Assembly: GCF_035994945.1 (NCBI RefSeq)
Contig: NZ_CP108677.1
Coordinates: forward strand, 1,116,001 to 1,180,000
Length of the DNA: 64,000 nucleotides
Source of the DNA: Streptomyces sp. NBC_01216
GTDB lineage: Bacteria; Actinomycetota; Actinomycetes; Streptomycetales; Streptomycetaceae
Direction of reading: 5' to 3'
Position numbers and translations under genes: made by a program. The notes under the pieces were generated by a model. It was not told the origin of the DNA and searched no databases. It saw nothing but the letters and a program-made list of their open reading frames with translations. Below are positions 16,232 through 23,754 of the stretch, one piece after another. The stretch's first letter is position 1, and every line of letters starts with the position of its first letter.

Positions 16232-16425
16232 TGGTGGCCCTCCGGGTGGCGTCGCATGTGGACGTTGCAGTCGCTGACGGTGGTCATGTCTCCGACCACG
16301 CGGGCCCGGTCGCGTACGTTGGCCAGCTCCGCGCACCCCGCACAGCCCTCGACGGGTACCGGCTCCAGCTTTAGGCGCAAGGGGAGTTCGACCGGCTGGG
16401 TGGAGTACCTGGTCGGCTCCGTCAC
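16228..16425 (-). CDS. Small cysteine-containing protein of unknown function
   Basis: A 65-residue protein if started at the GTG at 16425 (TEPTRYSTQPVELPL); an ATG at 16452 would add nine residues. It has the spaced cysteines GCAGCAELANVRDRA and SDCNVHMRRHPEGH with several His, suggestive of a small metal-binding protein. It is paired with the DUF7848-type gene through a 4-bp overlap and is divergent from the GntR gene at 16582. I do not recognise a function. Confidence 0.5.
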   Translation of the reverse strand: MTEPTRYSTQPVELPLRLKLEPVPVEGCAGCAELANVRDRARVVGDMTTVSDCNVHMRRHPEGHQ

Positions 16426-16464
16426 TGCACATCGCCACCTCTCGAACGTCACATGGCCGACCTC

Positions 16465-16540
16465 TTGACAGGTCGGTGCTCTAGTTCAGTATTCGAGTGG
16501 CCGAAGCACTCCCGCTACGGTTCGCAGTGCACTAGTGTGC
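16465..16540 (+). promoter_or_regulatory. Divergent promoter/operator region of the AICE regulator
   Basis: A consensus -35 TTGACA sits at 16465-16470 with AGTATT at 16488-16493, 17 bases later, as a weak -10. A palindromic core CACTAGTG (16530-16537) within GTGCACTAGTGTGC lies 42 bp before the GntR start, where a self-regulating repressor would bind. The site could serve both this gene and the divergent small-gene pair. Confidence 0.4.
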
Positions 16541-16581
16541 CCTCACTGACATCACGTCAACTCAACGGAGGGGCACGCCTT

Positions 16582-17304
16582 ATGCCCAGTCCCAAGACGT
16601 TCACGAAGATCGCGGATCACTTCCGGGAGCGAATCCTGTCGGGAGAGCTTGAGCCGGGCGCCAAGCTGCCGACGAACCGGGAGATCGCCGGCCAGTGGCA
16701 GGCTGCGGCCGCCACGGTCTCCCGCGCCTTGCAGGCTCTCCAGGTGGAGAACTTCATCCGCACCACCCCCAGGGGTACCTACGTCGCCGATGACCCGCGT
16801 TGGACGCTGTCGGCGCGGGACCGGCTGGCCCGGGTCCAGCGGGTGAAGTCGTTCCTGGCCGAGGGCGAGACGAGCCGGGTGACGGCCGCCGAGCTGATCA
16901 TCCCACCGCTGTACGTGGCGGAGATCTTCGACCTGGAGGCCGGGGACCAAGTGGTGCGGCGCGAGTGGCTGGCCGGGCGGGGCAAGACCCGGACCGTGTT
17001 CGCCGTGACCTGGTACCCGGCCCCGTTCGCCGCCCTCGTGCCGGACCTGCTGAACACCGCCCCGGGCCGCAATCACGGACTGTCCGCCCGAGTACTGGAA
17101 GCCACCGGGCGCACGATCACCCACGCCCGCGACGACATGCACGCCCGCTCCGCCGACGCCCGCGAGGCGAGCGCCTTGGGCCTGCCGGTCGGCTCCCCGA
17201 TCCTGGCCGGTGCCCACCGCTGGTCGGACGCGGAAGGGATCATCGAGTACGGGGAGTGGTGTCTGCCGCCCCGGTTCACCATCGGCTACGAGTACCAGCC
17301 CTGA
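16582..17304 (+). CDS. GntR-family regulator with UTRA domain
   Basis: A 240-residue protein from the ATG at 16582 (MPSPKTFTKIADHFRERILS), preceded by GGAGGGG. Residues 5-70 form the winged HTH (LEPGAKLPTNREIAGQWQ, then AATVSRALQALQVENFI). Residues about 90-235 match the UTRA ligand-binding fold of HutC-like regulators (VVRREWLAGRGKTRTVFAVT, then GEWCLPPRFTIGYEY). In pSAM2 the GntR-family KorSA represses the genes that trigger excision and transfer; a comparable silencing role is likely here. The longer frame from 16453 starts inside the promoter region. Confidence 0.8.
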   Translation: MPSPKTFTKIADHFRERILSGELEPGAKLPTNREIAGQWQAAAATVSRALQALQVENFIRTTPRGTYVADDPRWTLSARDRLARVQRVKSFLAEGETSRVTAAELIIPPLYVAEIFDLEAGDQVVRREWLAGRGKTRTVFAVTWYPAPFAALVPDLLNTAPGRNHGLSARVLEATGRTITHARDDMHARSADAREASALGLPVGSPILAGAHRWSDAEGIIEYGEWCLPPRFTIGYEYQP

Positions 17305-17318
17305 CCGATCCACGCGAA

Positions 17319-17355
17319 GCGTCCCCGAATGCCAGCCTGCGGCCTTCGGGGACGC
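17319..17355. terminator. Terminator between convergent GntR genes
   Basis: An 11-bp stem, GCGTCCCCGAA at 17319-17329 pairing with 17345-17355, around a 15-base loop. It lies 14 bp after one stop and 19 bp before the other, so it can serve both convergent genes. Confidence 0.7.
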
Positions 17356-17374
17356 CGTCGTTCACGTATCTGCC

Positions 17375-18250
17375 TCAGTTAGCGCCGCGGCCTTCGAGGC
17401 GTTCGACACGCTCCTCAAGCTCCTCGATCCGCTCCAGGGCTCGTTCCAGCTTGTAGGCCAGATCAGCCACTCCGGCCACCGCCGGGAACTCCTTCTGCTG
17501 GGCAGTCGGCCCTTCGTCCGGCTCGTCCACCGGCTGCACCGCTACCGGTACCTCCGTACCGAACTCGCCTCCCACGACGACATACGCCATCGACCCGTTG
17601 CGCTGGTGGGCCTTCTTCATCCTGCCCTCCAGGGTGAGGAAGGTGAGGGCCTGGTCGGCGGATTCCGGGTCGCCGCCGATCGTGTCGACCACGTCGTCCA
17701 CGGTGACCGTGGCGCCCCTGGCGAGTGAGCCATCTCTGATCTTGTGGACCAGGCGGCCATGAGTGAGCTGGGTGGCGAAGCCGTGGTCGTCCCAGTCGCG
17801 TACGTAGACCTCGTCGCCGGGCAGTTCGCCGGGGTAGCGCAGGAGGAAATTGCCGGCCAGCAGGGCGATGGCGTTGGTGACCACGTTGAGCGGCACCGCG
17901 TAGTGCTCCGCCAGGACCTCGCGCGCGGGCAGCCTGGCCCCGGGTGCCAGGCCGCCGGAGTAGATCTGCTGGGTGAGATCGCCTGCGACCTTCTCGAAGG
18001 CGTCCTCGAAGTCGGCCGAGCGCGTGACGAATGTGCCGCGCCCCTGGCGGGCGATGACCCAGCCCTCGTTCCTGAGCAGCCGGATCGCCTTCTGCACGGT
18101 CAGGCTCGATGCCTTGTAGGTCTGCATGAGCTGGCTCTGGGTCGGCAGGAGCTGGCCGGGCCGTAGTTCGCCGTCCCGGATCTGCTGCCGCAGGTCGTCC
18201 GCGATGCGTTCGAACGTCAAGCGCGCTTCGTCAGCAGCAGCCATGCCCAT
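17375..18250 (-). CDS. GntR-type regulator with three winged-helix-like repeats and a coiled coil
   Basis: A 291-residue protein. Residues about 10-76 are a standard GntR winged HTH (IADDLRQQIRDGELRPGQLL). A second, similar unit follows at about 86-150 (VAGDLTQQIYSGGLAPGARL), and a third degenerate one at about 160-212 (HGRLVHKIRDGSLARGATVT). The C-terminal 30 residues (LERALERIEELEERVERLEG) are a clear coiled coil, probably for oligomerisation. No small-molecule domain is seen, so DNA itself or a partner protein may be the input. It is divergent from the SCO3933-type/Tra genes across a gap with GGATGGA repeats. Confidence 0.72.
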   Translation of the reverse strand: MGMAAADEARLTFERIADDLRQQIRDGELRPGQLLPTQSQLMQTYKASSLTVQKAIRLLRNEGWVIARQGRGTFVTRSADFEDAFEKVAGDLTQQIYSGGLAPGARLPAREVLAEHYAVPLNVVTNAIALLAGNFLLRYPGELPGDEVYVRDWDDHGFATQLTHGRLVHKIRDGSLARGATVTVDDVVDTIGGDPESADQALTFLTLEGRMKKAHQRNGSMAYVVVGGEFGTEVPVAVQPVDEPDEGPTAQQKEFPAVAGVADLAYKLERALERIEELEERVERLEGRGAN

Positions 18251-18348
18251 CCCCGGTCCGAGTCCGATTCCATCCGCCGCGGGCCGCCCCGCTGCCTGTC
18301 GTGTTTCACCAGCTCAGCGGCCTCACGGGGTCAGCGTAGCCGCCGTAT

Positions 18349-18402
18349 GGATGGACCACCGCACGAACGGATGGAACTCAATGGGAATGGACTTTGGATG
18401 GA
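18349..18402. repeat. GGATGGA direct repeats upstream of the transfer genes
   Basis: Exact GGATGGA at 18349-18355, 18369-18375 and 18396-18402, with a near copy GGAATGGA at 18384-18391. All lie between the divergent multi-domain regulator and the SCO3933-type gene, 70-120 bp before the latter. Candidate operators for the GntR-type protein. Confidence 0.4.
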
Positions 18403-18471
18403 ATGAAGATAGGGTTGCGGCACGCGATCACCCACACGGGTGACTCGCACCCCTCTACCTGGAGGTTTGCC

Positions 18472-18807
18472 GTGAAGACCATGCCCATCGACCAGACCCC
18501 GGCCCTGGTGATCCTGGCCTCCGAGTCCCGCCAGCGGTTCAAGGACCGCGACGGCCAGCAGCCCGCGATCGACCGGGCCACCGGCGCCCACCTGCACCTG
18601 GTGGACGTGATGTTCGCCTTCAACGGCCGCGCCGAAGTGATCACCGTGAACGTCCCCGAGCCGGGTCTCGGCAAGGGCCTGAAGGTCGGCATGCCCGTCG
18701 TCTTCACCGGCCTGGTCGCCACGGCCTGGGAGAACGAGATCAACGGCAAGGACCGGCACGGCATCTCCCTGCGCGCCGACGCCGTCACCGCCAAGGCAGG
18801 CGCCTGA
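18472..18807 (+). CDS. SCO3933-family regulatory protein
   Basis: A 111-residue protein starting at the GTG at 18472, which has GGAGG six bases upstream. It reads VKTMPIDQTPALVILASESR and later ENEINGKDRHGISLRADAVT. This fits the SCO3933 family, small proteins found immediately before the FtsK-like gene in many actinobacterial integrative elements. It looks like a small beta-rich fold with no obvious HTH. The stop overlaps the next start by one base (TGATG). Its exact role is not known; position suggests control or assistance of transfer. Confidence 0.65.
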   Translation: MKTMPIDQTPALVILASESRQRFKDRDGQQPAIDRATGAHLHLVDVMFAFNGRAEVITVNVPEPGLGKGLKVGMPVVFTGLVATAWENEINGKDRHGISLRADAVTAKAGA

Positions 18808-20129
18808 TGATCGGCAACCCCCTCGGGCTCGCGTTCCTCGCCGTGGTCGGCCTCGGCCTGCTCGGACTGCTGGGCTGGGCCTCGTTCTGCTTCGCCCGCT
18901 GGTACCGGGCCGACGCCGAGACCCGGATCAGCCTGCGGCAGGCGCGGCGGCTGCGGTGGGGCTGGAAGCGGCTCGCCCCGATGCTCGGCCTGGCAGTCAA
19001 GGACGCCACTCCCACCGTGCTCCAGCAGTTCGGGCCGCAGGAGCAACAGCCGCAGGTGCTGGTGCCGCGTTTGCGCACCCGTGCCGACGCCTTCGGCGTC
19101 ACCGTCACCGCCGATGCCCTGCCGCAGGTCGGGCTGAGCGCCTGGCAGGACGCCAGCGAGGGCCTGTGCGACGCCTGGGGAATGCGCCGCATCCGGATCA
19201 GCCAGCCCAAGCCCGGAGTGATCGTCGCGCGTGGGTTCCGGCGTGAGCCGCTGGAGGCGGTGATCCGCTCACCGCTGCTCGGTCCTGATGGCTCCCCGGT
19301 GTGCCGACCGGGTCAGTTCGTCTCCACCGATGACGTGCTGCTCGGCTGGGACGAGGACGGCACCCCTATCGTGCTCAACCTCGCATACTCCGCGCACGCC
19401 CTGGTCGCCGGCCTCACCCGCTCCGGCAAGTCGATCACCGTCAACACCCTGCTCGCCTACGCCTCGCTCATGCGGGATGTGCGTCTGATCGTGATCGACC
19501 CCAACCTCGGAGCTGTCGCGCCCTGGTGGCGTACCGCCTACAAGGTCTCCGACGCCATCCACCCCGAGGAGCCGACCGAGATCCTGCGCTGGGTACGCGA
19601 GGAGATGCAGCGCCGTGAGCGGCTGTTCTGGTCCGGTCGCACTGACCGCATCACCGACTTCAGCCCCGAGCTGCCGCTGCTGCTCGTGGTGATCGACGAG
19701 GTCGCGAACTACACCCGGCACCCGGACCGCAAGGCCCGCGAACGCTTCGAGGCCGAGCTGCTCGCCATCGCCAGCCAGGGCGCCAAGTTCGGCATCCGGC
19801 TGTGGCTGCTCACCCAGAAACCCTCCGCCGACGTGCTCACCACCGCCGTGCGCACCAACCTGTCCGCCCGGATCTGCCACCGCGTCGACACCGTCGAGGA
19901 CTTCCTGCACCTCTTCCCCGACGGCCGGGAACTGGACATCACCGCCGCCGACCGCACCATGCCCCAGGGCGTGTCCATCGCCTCCGTCGGCGACATGCGC
20001 ACCCCCGTCCGGCTGCGCTCGGTCTACCTGCCCACCGAAGCCTGCTGGCAGATCAACGACCTCATGTGCGCCGAAGGGTTCAAGGTCCGCGACCTGCCCG
20101 ACCACATCGACCTGGACAAGGCCGCGTGA
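18807..20129 (+). CDS. FtsK/SpoIIIE-like DNA translocase (TraB/TraSA type)
   Basis: A 440-residue ATPase. One or two membrane segments lie at the N-terminus (NPLGLAFLAVVGLGLLGLLG). Walker A is AGLTRSGKSITV (about residues 199-210) and Walker B LLLVVIDEVANY (about residue 294), followed by the FtsK-type sensor region WLLTQKPSADVLTTAVRTN. A single protein of this kind moves double-stranded AICE DNA from donor to recipient mycelium and is the only transfer protein such elements need. Length and layout fit the family. It is translationally coupled to the SCO3933-type gene. Confidence 0.85.
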   Translation: MIGNPLGLAFLAVVGLGLLGLLGWASFCFARWYRADAETRISLRQARRLRWGWKRLAPMLGLAVKDATPTVLQQFGPQEQQPQVLVPRLRTRADAFGVTVTADALPQVGLSAWQDASEGLCDAWGMRRIRISQPKPGVIVARGFRREPLEAVIRSPLLGPDGSPVCRPGQFVSTDDVLLGWDEDGTPIVLNLAYSAHALVAGLTRSGKSITVNTLLAYASLMRDVRLIVIDPNLGAVAPWWRTAYKVSDAIHPEEPTEILRWVREEMQRRERLFWSGRTDRITDFSPELPLLLVVIDEVANYTRHPDRKARERFEAELLAIASQGAKFGIRLWLLTQKPSADVLTTAVRTNLSARICHRVDTVEDFLHLFPDGRELDITAADRTMPQGVSIASVGDMRTPVRLRSVYLPTEACWQINDLMCAEGFKVRDLPDHIDLDKAA

Positions 20130-20224
20130 CCGCCGCCTCCTGGTCCTGCTTCGCAGTGATCCCCGGCAAGGGCGTGTAGTCGCCAAACCCTCGCCCCTGC
20201 CGGGGCCTCCCTCCCATCCCTCCA

Positions 20225-20242
20225 CGGCACACGCGTGTGCCG
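20225..20242. promoter_or_regulatory. 18-bp palindrome before the replication gene
   Basis: Perfect palindrome CGGCACACGCGTGTGCCG ending 23 bp before the rep start. It is too symmetrical and loop-less for a typical terminator and lacks a gene stop just before it. A repressor site or part of a leader hairpin is possible. Confidence 0.35.
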
Positions 20243-20265
20243 CAGCGCAGAGAGGTCCCGCCAGC

Positions 20266-21612
20266 ATGCCACCGCACGACCCCACCACCACAATCCCCCG
20301 CCCCGAACCCGCCACGGCCGCGCTGCCCACATTCACCGGGTACCGGAACCTGCTCGGCCTGGTACGGCAACTGTCCTCCCTTGGTGGCTGCGCCCAGCCG
20401 ATCCGGCTCGAAGGCCACCGCACCGAGATCGACGCCCTCACCGGCGAGATCCTGCGCGAAGTGAAGTCCGAGGAACTGCCCGCCGGGCATCTCCTGGTCC
20501 GCTGCGGCAACCGCCGCACCACCCGCTGCCCCTCCTGCGCAGAGCTCTACCGCCAGGACACGTACCACCTCATCGCCGCCGGCCTGCGCGGCGGCAAGAA
20601 CATCCCCGAACAGGTCGCCACCCATCCCCGTGTCTTCGCCACCCTCACCGCACCGTCATACGGACCCGTGCACGGGCGACGCGTGGGCGGCTCCGCCCGC
20701 TGCCGTTGCGGACGCACCCACACCAAGGGCGACCCGCTCCTCGGCACCGCGCTCGACCCCGAACGCTACGACTACACCGGCGCCGTGCTGTGGAACGCCC
20801 ATGCCCCGTCCCTGTGGGCCCGCTTCATGCTCCACCTGCGTCGCACCATCGCCGCCGCAGCTGGTGTCCCTCAGCGGCTGCTCTCCAAGGTCGTCCGGGT
20901 CTCGTACGCCAAGGTCGCCGAGTACCAGCAGCGCGGACTGATTCACTTCCACGCCGTGATCCGCCTCGACGGCCCCGCAGGCCCGTACACCCCGCCGCCC
21001 GCCTGGGCCACACCCGACCTGCTGGCCGATGCCATTCGGATCTCGGCCACCCGCGCCCACATCGACGGGCCGAAGATCAACGGCCGCTCCCGCGCCTTCG
21101 TCTTCGGCGAGCAGATCGACACCAGGATCATCCGGTCCACCGCCTTCCAGGGCGGGACCACGATCACCGAGGGCAAGGTCGCCGGATACGTCGCCAAGTA
21201 CGCCACCAAGGGCACCGAAGCCGCGACCGGCACCCTCGACCACCGGCTGAAGAGGATCACCGACCTCTGGTTCGAGTCCGTGCCCGAGCACGCCGCCCGC
21301 ATGATCCGCACCGCCTGGACCCTCGGCGCCCGCGACGACCTCAAGCACCTGAACCTGCGCAAGTGGGCCCACATGCTCGGCTTCCGCGGCCACTTCTCCA
21401 CCAAGACCCGCGCCTACTCCACCACCCTCGGCACCCTCCGCGACGCCCGAGCCGCCTGGCACCGCCGCCACACCCCTCCGCCCTCCCCGACCACCCTCGT
21501 CCTCGCCCACTGGGCCTACGACGGCACCGGCCTCACCCCCGACCTCGAACGCCTCGCCACCCTCATCAACGGCGGCCCGACACGAGCAGAGGCGGTGACA
21601 GCCGATGCGTGA
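20266..21612 (+). CDS. repSA: RepSA-type replication initiator (rolling-circle)
   Basis: A 448-residue protein. Near residues 85-100 is a zinc-ribbon-like Cys cluster (RCGNRRTTRCPSCAELY), with more Cys around 145 (ARCRCGRTH). The HUH metal-binding motif is LIHFHAVIRLD (His 227 and His 229) and the candidate nicking tyrosines are in AGYVAKYATKG (Tyr 308 and Tyr 312). These are hallmarks of the pSAM2 RepSA initiators that nick the origin and start rolling-circle replication after excision. An RBS (AGAGAGG) precedes the ATG. The next gene (xis) starts inside its last codons. Confidence 0.82.
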   Translation: MPPHDPTTTIPRPEPATAALPTFTGYRNLLGLVRQLSSLGGCAQPIRLEGHRTEIDALTGEILREVKSEELPAGHLLVRCGNRRTTRCPSCAELYRQDTYHLIAAGLRGGKNIPEQVATHPRVFATLTAPSYGPVHGRRVGGSARCRCGRTHTKGDPLLGTALDPERYDYTGAVLWNAHAPSLWARFMLHLRRTIAAAAGVPQRLLSKVVRVSYAKVAEYQQRGLIHFHAVIRLDGPAGPYTPPPAWATPDLLADAIRISATRAHIDGPKINGRSRAFVFGEQIDTRIIRSTAFQGGTTITEGKVAGYVAKYATKGTEAATGTLDHRLKRITDLWFESVPEHAARMIRTAWTLGARDDLKHLNLRKWAHMLGFRGHFSTKTRAYSTTLGTLRDARAAWHRRHTPPPSPTTLVLAHWAYDGTGLTPDLERLATLINGGPTRAEAVTADA

Positions 21613-21790
21613 CGACGAACTCCTCACCGTCCCCGAGGCCATGGCCCGCCTCAAGATCGGCCGCTCCGCCCTCTACGACCTCCTGCGCACCCGCCGCCTG
21701 GCCTCGCTGACCATCGGCCGTGCCCGCCGCATCCCCGCCCACGCCCTCGCTGACTACGTCCAGCGCCACCTGGAAGAGGCCGCCCGATGA
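21605..21790 (+). CDS. xis: Excisionase (Xis), HTH_17 type
   Basis: A 61-residue protein that overlaps rep by 8 bp and int by 4 bp. It is a single MerR-like winged helix: LLTVPEAMARLKIGRSALYD, then RRLASLTIGRARRIPAHALA. Xis proteins of this class bind att DNA and steer the integrase to excision. The three overlapping genes rep-xis-int form the replication/integration module of AICEs. The sequence shows no defect. Confidence 0.8.
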   Translation: MRDDELLTVPEAMARLKIGRSALYDLLRTRRLASLTIGRARRIPAHALADYVQRHLEEAAR

Positions 21791-22974
21791 CCGCCCCCAA
21801 GCGCAAGAAGGCCCGCGCCAATGGCGAAGGCACGATCTACCAGCGCCAGGACGGCCGCTGGGAAGCCGCCGGCTACGTCCTCGCCGCCGACGGCACCCGC
21901 AAACGCGTCCGCGTCTACGGCACCACCCGCAAGCACGCGGCCGACAAGCTCGCCGAGAAGATCGCCGACAGCAACCGCGGGCTGCCGGTCGCCACTGCCG
22001 ACAGCACGCTCGGCGACTACCTGACGTACTGGCTCAGCAGTGTCGCCGTTCACCGGCTCCGCGAGAACACTCACACCCGCTATGCCGCCTGCGTCCGCCT
22101 CCACCTCATCCCCGGCCTTGGCACCAAGAAAGTCGCGCGGCTCACCGCCAAGGACGTCCGCACCTTCCTCGACCGGCTCCGCACCACCTGCCAGTGCTGC
22201 ACCCAGGGGCTGGACACCGAACGGCAGAAGTGCTGTGCGGTCGGCGAGTGCTGCCAGAAACGGCTGTCCACTCTGACCGTGACCTACGTGCACTCGGTGC
22301 TCAAGTCGGCACTGGAACACGCCGTTCGCGAGGACGAGCTGCCCCGCAACATCGCCCGCAACGTCAAGACCACCACGCACCAGCCCAGGCGCTTCCGGCC
22401 CCTCACAGCGGTCGAGGCCCGCCAGTTCCTCGACGCGGCCCGCGCCGACCGGCTCCACGCGCTGTACGAACTCGCCCTCCGCACCGGCCTCCGCAAAGGC
22501 GAACTCCTCGGCCTCCACTGGGAAGACCTCGACCTCACCACCGGAACGGCCAGCATCCGGCGCTCACTACAGCGCACCCGCACCGGCGGCCTCACCCACC
22601 TGCCCACCAAGACCCGGGCGTCCGAGCGCCGCATCGCCCTCCCCACGGAATGCCTCCACTCCCTCAAGGAGCACCAGGAACGACAGGACGAGGAACACGA
22701 AGCGGCAGGACCAGCCTGGCAAGACAGCGGCCTCGTCTTCACTACGCCCACCGGACGGCCTCTCGACCCGGCCAACCTCACCCGCCGCTTCCGCAGCTTC
22801 CTCGACCGGGCCGGACTCCGCCGCATCCGCTTCCACGACCTCCGCCACTCGACCGCCACCCTGCTCCTGGAGCAGGGAGTCGACCTCGTCGTGATCAAGG
22901 AACTCCTCGGCCACGCCCTCGGCCCCACCGACGACGACCCCGACGATCCGCCCGCCGCAGCCGTCGTCCGCTGA
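21787..22974 (+). CDS. int: Tyrosine integrase lacking the catalytic-Tyr segment
   Basis: A 395-residue phage-type integrase. It has an N-terminal arm-binding domain (GEGTIYQRQDGRWEAAGYV), a SAM-like core-binding domain with a Cys-rich insertion (TCQCCTQGLD, KCCAVGECCQ) and the catalytic domain with RTGLRKGELLG (Arg about 236) and HDLRH (350-354). After KELLGHA (about 377) it jumps straight to LGPTDDDPDD. The sister copy has 27 more residues there, including GVYAHV with the nucleophilic Tyr. The missing DNA corresponds to 81 bases (14136-14216 of the remnant), so the frame is kept but strand cleavage should be impossible. Confidence 0.85.
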   Translation: MTAPKRKKARANGEGTIYQRQDGRWEAAGYVLAADGTRKRVRVYGTTRKHAADKLAEKIADSNRGLPVATADSTLGDYLTYWLSSVAVHRLRENTHTRYAACVRLHLIPGLGTKKVARLTAKDVRTFLDRLRTTCQCCTQGLDTERQKCCAVGECCQKRLSTLTVTYVHSVLKSALEHAVREDELPRNIARNVKTTTHQPRRFRPLTAVEARQFLDAARADRLHALYELALRTGLRKGELLGLHWEDLDLTTGTASIRRSLQRTRTGGLTHLPTKTRASERRIALPTECLHSLKEHQERQDEEHEAAGPAWQDSGLVFTTPTGRPLDPANLTRRFRSFLDRAGLRRIRFHDLRHSTATLLLEQGVDLVVIKELLGHALGPTDDDPDDPPAAAVVR

Positions 22975-22975
22975 C

Positions 22976-22997
22976 GTTGCCGTCGGCGTTGCCGTCA
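22976..22997. repeat. Candidate attR (repeat C) of the AICE
   Basis: Identical over 22 bp to repeat B and placed one base after the int stop, the usual attP side in AICEs. To the right, the flank continues into a terminator and the Rhs immunity gene. Confidence 0.55.
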
Positions 22998-23001
22998 AGA
23001 C

Positions 23002-23045
23002 GCCAAGAGGCCGCCATCGGGATTAGCCAATGGCGGCCTCTTGGC
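23002..23045. terminator. Terminator between int and the Rhs immunity gene
   Basis: A 16-bp perfect stem (23002-23017 with 23030-23045) and a 12-base loop. It lies between two convergent genes, 28 bases past the int stop and 68 bases past the immunity-gene stop, and can act in both directions. Confidence 0.75.
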
Positions 23046-23112
23046 TTGCCGCATGCTTCCTACCCAAGGAATCTCTATTAATCCAGATCCAAGGGCCGTC
23101 ACCCGGAGAGGG

Positions 23113-23754
23113 CTAGCGCATCAGGAACGAAATTCGCGAGACCACGAATTCTCCGTAGGAAAATTCGTGACCCAGCTCTACGAATCTCGCATACAAATCA
23201 TGGTCGATCTCACAAGAATACTCCATGAGGAATCTCAGGAGGACTCTAAAGGCGAGTTCTGGGCAGATATCCGAGGTGCACACCCTCAGCGCCGATACGG
23301 CGCCCGGGATACTCACCATTGGATTGTTTGCGATCGCCTCATCCAGAGCAGGCTCAAGCTCGTCGATTTCCGCGACAACCCTGCCCGCGAAGGCGCCGTA
23401 CGCACTTTCACTGACTTCGAGGTTTGCGTGTACGCCGGCTTGAGTGAGGCCCCTTTCGCAGATATCTGCAACTTCCCGGAACCAACCCAATCCACTGACC
23501 GAATCGCCGTTGAGGCGATGATAGGAGCCAGTTGCACATTCCCAGAGGGTGGCAACAGTGTCAGCGTCACCGCTGGCTGCCAGCCTGAGTGCATCCTCGG
23601 CGAGCGCTAGCACGAACGGATCTGACGTTTGGGCGACGTAGCTCATGACCACATCGCGCGCGCTCCCCGATAGCCTCCAGTCTTGATGGAACATAGAGGC
23701 TAGATGCGTGATACCGAAGTCATCCTCGGTAAATCTGATCCCCACAGAGAACAC
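23113..23754 (-). CDS. Probable immunity protein for the Rhs RNase tip
   Basis: A 213-residue acidic, helix-rich protein starting at the GTG at 23754, with no spacer after the rhs stop (TAG then GTG). It reads VFSVGIRFTEDDFGITHLAS and later DAGVAEIDELEP-like helical segments such as AGRVVAEIDELEPALDEA. I do not recognise the family, but an acidic small protein directly after an Rhs toxin is the expected cognate inhibitor. GC content is visibly lower than in the AICE, typical of exchanged tip/immunity cassettes. The immunity function rests on position. Confidence 0.6.
   Translation of the reverse strand: MFSVGIRFTEDDFGITHLASMFHQDWRLSGSARDVVMSYVAQTSDPFVLALAEDALRLAASGDADTVATLWECATGSYHRLNGDSVSGLGWFREVADICERGLTQAGVHANLEVSESAYGAFAGRVVAEIDELEPALDEAIANNPMVSIPGAVSALRVCTSDICPELAFRVLLRFLMEYSCEIDHDLYARFVELGHEFSYGEFVVSRISFLMR

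Larger units (their letters stand above)
15424..22997. mobile_element. pSAM2-like AICE (actinomycete integrative and conjugative element)
   Basis: Bounded by identical 22-bp direct repeats at 15424-15445 and 22976-22997. Gene order is a non-coding left end, two small ORFs, a GntR/UTRA regulator, a multi-domain GntR regulator, an SCO3933-type protein, an FtsK/Tra translocase, RepSA-type initiator, Xis and Int. This is the minimal AICE set: double-stranded DNA transfer by one FtsK-like pump, rolling-circle replication, and site-specific integration. No Spd spread proteins and no Pra activator are evident. Int lacks its catalytic Tyr, so the element is probably immobile. No tRNA gene is visible at either end. 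Confidence 0.75.

Noticed and set aside
20235..21710. 491-aa plus-strand frame overlapping the rep gene
   Set aside because: It is the +1-frame shadow of repSA, full of Arg/Pro/His; the HUH and zinc motifs are in the other frame.
14260..23000. tRNA gene as AICE target
   Set aside because: I looked for a cloverleaf with a T-loop GTTCGAATC-like motif near the three repeats and found none; a proper tRNA search would be decisive.
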